Positions 63,147 through 64,000 of a DNA stretch of 64,000 bases are shown one piece after another. Each line of letters opens with the position of its first letter. Within the stretch, counting starts at the first letter, position 1. A program made the position numbers and the translations under genes. Source of the stretch: Gymnogyps californianus (lineage: Eukaryota; Chordata; Aves; Accipitriformes; Cathartidae); the NCBI RefSeq assembly GCF_018139145.2, contig NC_059481.1, positions 11,148,368 through 11,212,367 on the forward strand. Direction: 5' to 3'. The notes beneath the pieces were generated by a model. That model saw nothing but the letters and a program-made list of their open reading frames with translations. It ran no database searches and was not told the origin of the DNA.

Positions 63147-64000
63147 CTGTAGTAAACAAACCCCACTATTATTAATGAAAATATAAAGGCTGCTTTTAGC
63201 TAAATAACACATGTTCTCTGTCAGGAAGGATGGTCTAGGTGACTGTATTATTTCTACAAAGCAACAGTAATTTCTGTCAGAATGTTTTATTCATATGTGA
63301 CAGCTCTCATTACACTGTAAATGTTCTTAAGAGTCAGAAAACCAGCACTACTGCAGATATTAACCCTTCTCAACCACAGTGGGACATTACAAATGTGCAA
63401 ATAAAAATCTTTTCTTTAAAAGTGTTACAGTAATTCATACTATTAGGTGAAATTCCTCTTGCAATCCATTATTTACATATACTTAAGCTAATACAAGTAT
63501 TTCTTTAATGAACACTGTTTGGTTTTTATATAAATCTCATTGGTAGCTATGGGAAACAGTTTTAGATATTATCTCAAAAGCACATTGCATTTTATCCATT
63601 ATTAGACCTCCCATAAGAAAACTCTGCTTCCAAATGAGATGTGGTGTTATTTTGGTTTTACATAATATAGGTGCATATTTCTATAAAACAGTAATTTTGC
63701 AACTCTTCAGAAGAGTAAAACCTGCATTTAGTTGCAGTTCAGATCTTTTATGTTCTATAGTACTCCATTATAAAAAATACAAAATTTGCAAAAAGACCCT
63801 TTATATAGTTTTTATTGACTAATATTTTTAGATACATTTATTTCTTAAATAAAACCCACTACTGAACTCAAAGCATAATTCCCTGTGTAATCTACAGATA
63901 CTGTCTCATCTGTCTGAAAACAAGATTCTTCTTAAAACAGAGTACTTAATATGATCTTTAACATACTTTAAAATATGTGGGGGGGAGAAATTAGGTGCTT
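63147..64000 (-). other. DMXL2: DMXL2 intron, runs off the right edge
   Basis: No exon recognised up to the end of the window. AT-rich with no clear repeat. Confidence 0.75.

Noticed and set aside
1..64000. CRISPR arrays, operons, prophage or other prokaryotic features
   Set aside because: Spliced vertebrate genes, a CpG island and a CR1 element throughout. No direct-repeat arrays or bacterial gene structure seen.

Overview
The window is nuclear DNA from a vertebrate, most likely a bird. The evidence is: spliced genes with GT-AG introns in AT-rich DNA; a CpG-island promoter; one CR1-type LINE fragment (the characteristic non-LTR retroelement of birds and other sauropsids) ending in the usual ATTCTATG-type tail; and compact introns with few repeats. 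No species can be named from the sequence alone.

Two protein-coding genes were recognised, arranged tail to tail. GLDN (gliomedin) lies on the + strand at 15388-37399. It has ten coding exons that join without a frame break into a 527-residue type II membrane protein with a collagen-like stalk and a C-terminal olfactomedin domain. DMXL2 (rabconnectin-3 alpha) lies on the - strand. The window holds its last 24 coding exons (63146 down to 40868, 1407 codons plus stop, somewhat under half of the roughly 3000-residue family protein). The gene runs off the right edge. GLDN next to DMXL2 matches the order I recall from mammals (CYP19A1 - GLDN - DMXL2) and supports both identifications.

Layout. 1-13560 is AT-rich DNA with no recognisable coding exon; by synteny it could be the upstream side of CYP19A1, but no CYP19A1 coding exon was found. 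13561-14026 is a 5'-truncated CR1 copy. 15040-15910 is a CpG island holding GLDN exon 1. 15703-36939 is the rest of GLDN with its introns. About 37400-39610 is the probable GLDN 3' UTR. About 39690-40867 is the DMXL2 3' UTR. 40868-64000 is DMXL2.

The two genes are not functionally coupled in any way the sequence shows. Gliomedin is a glial ligand that clusters axonal sodium channels at nodes of Ranvier. DMXL2 is a scaffold for V-ATPase assembly and synaptic-vesicle Rab3 regulation. No novel system was found. The most interesting local signals are two back-to-back perfect hairpins just after the DMXL2 stop codon, a frame-preserving 39-nt cassette-like DMXL2 exon with tandem acceptors, and in-frame decoy splice donors inside GLDN exon 6.
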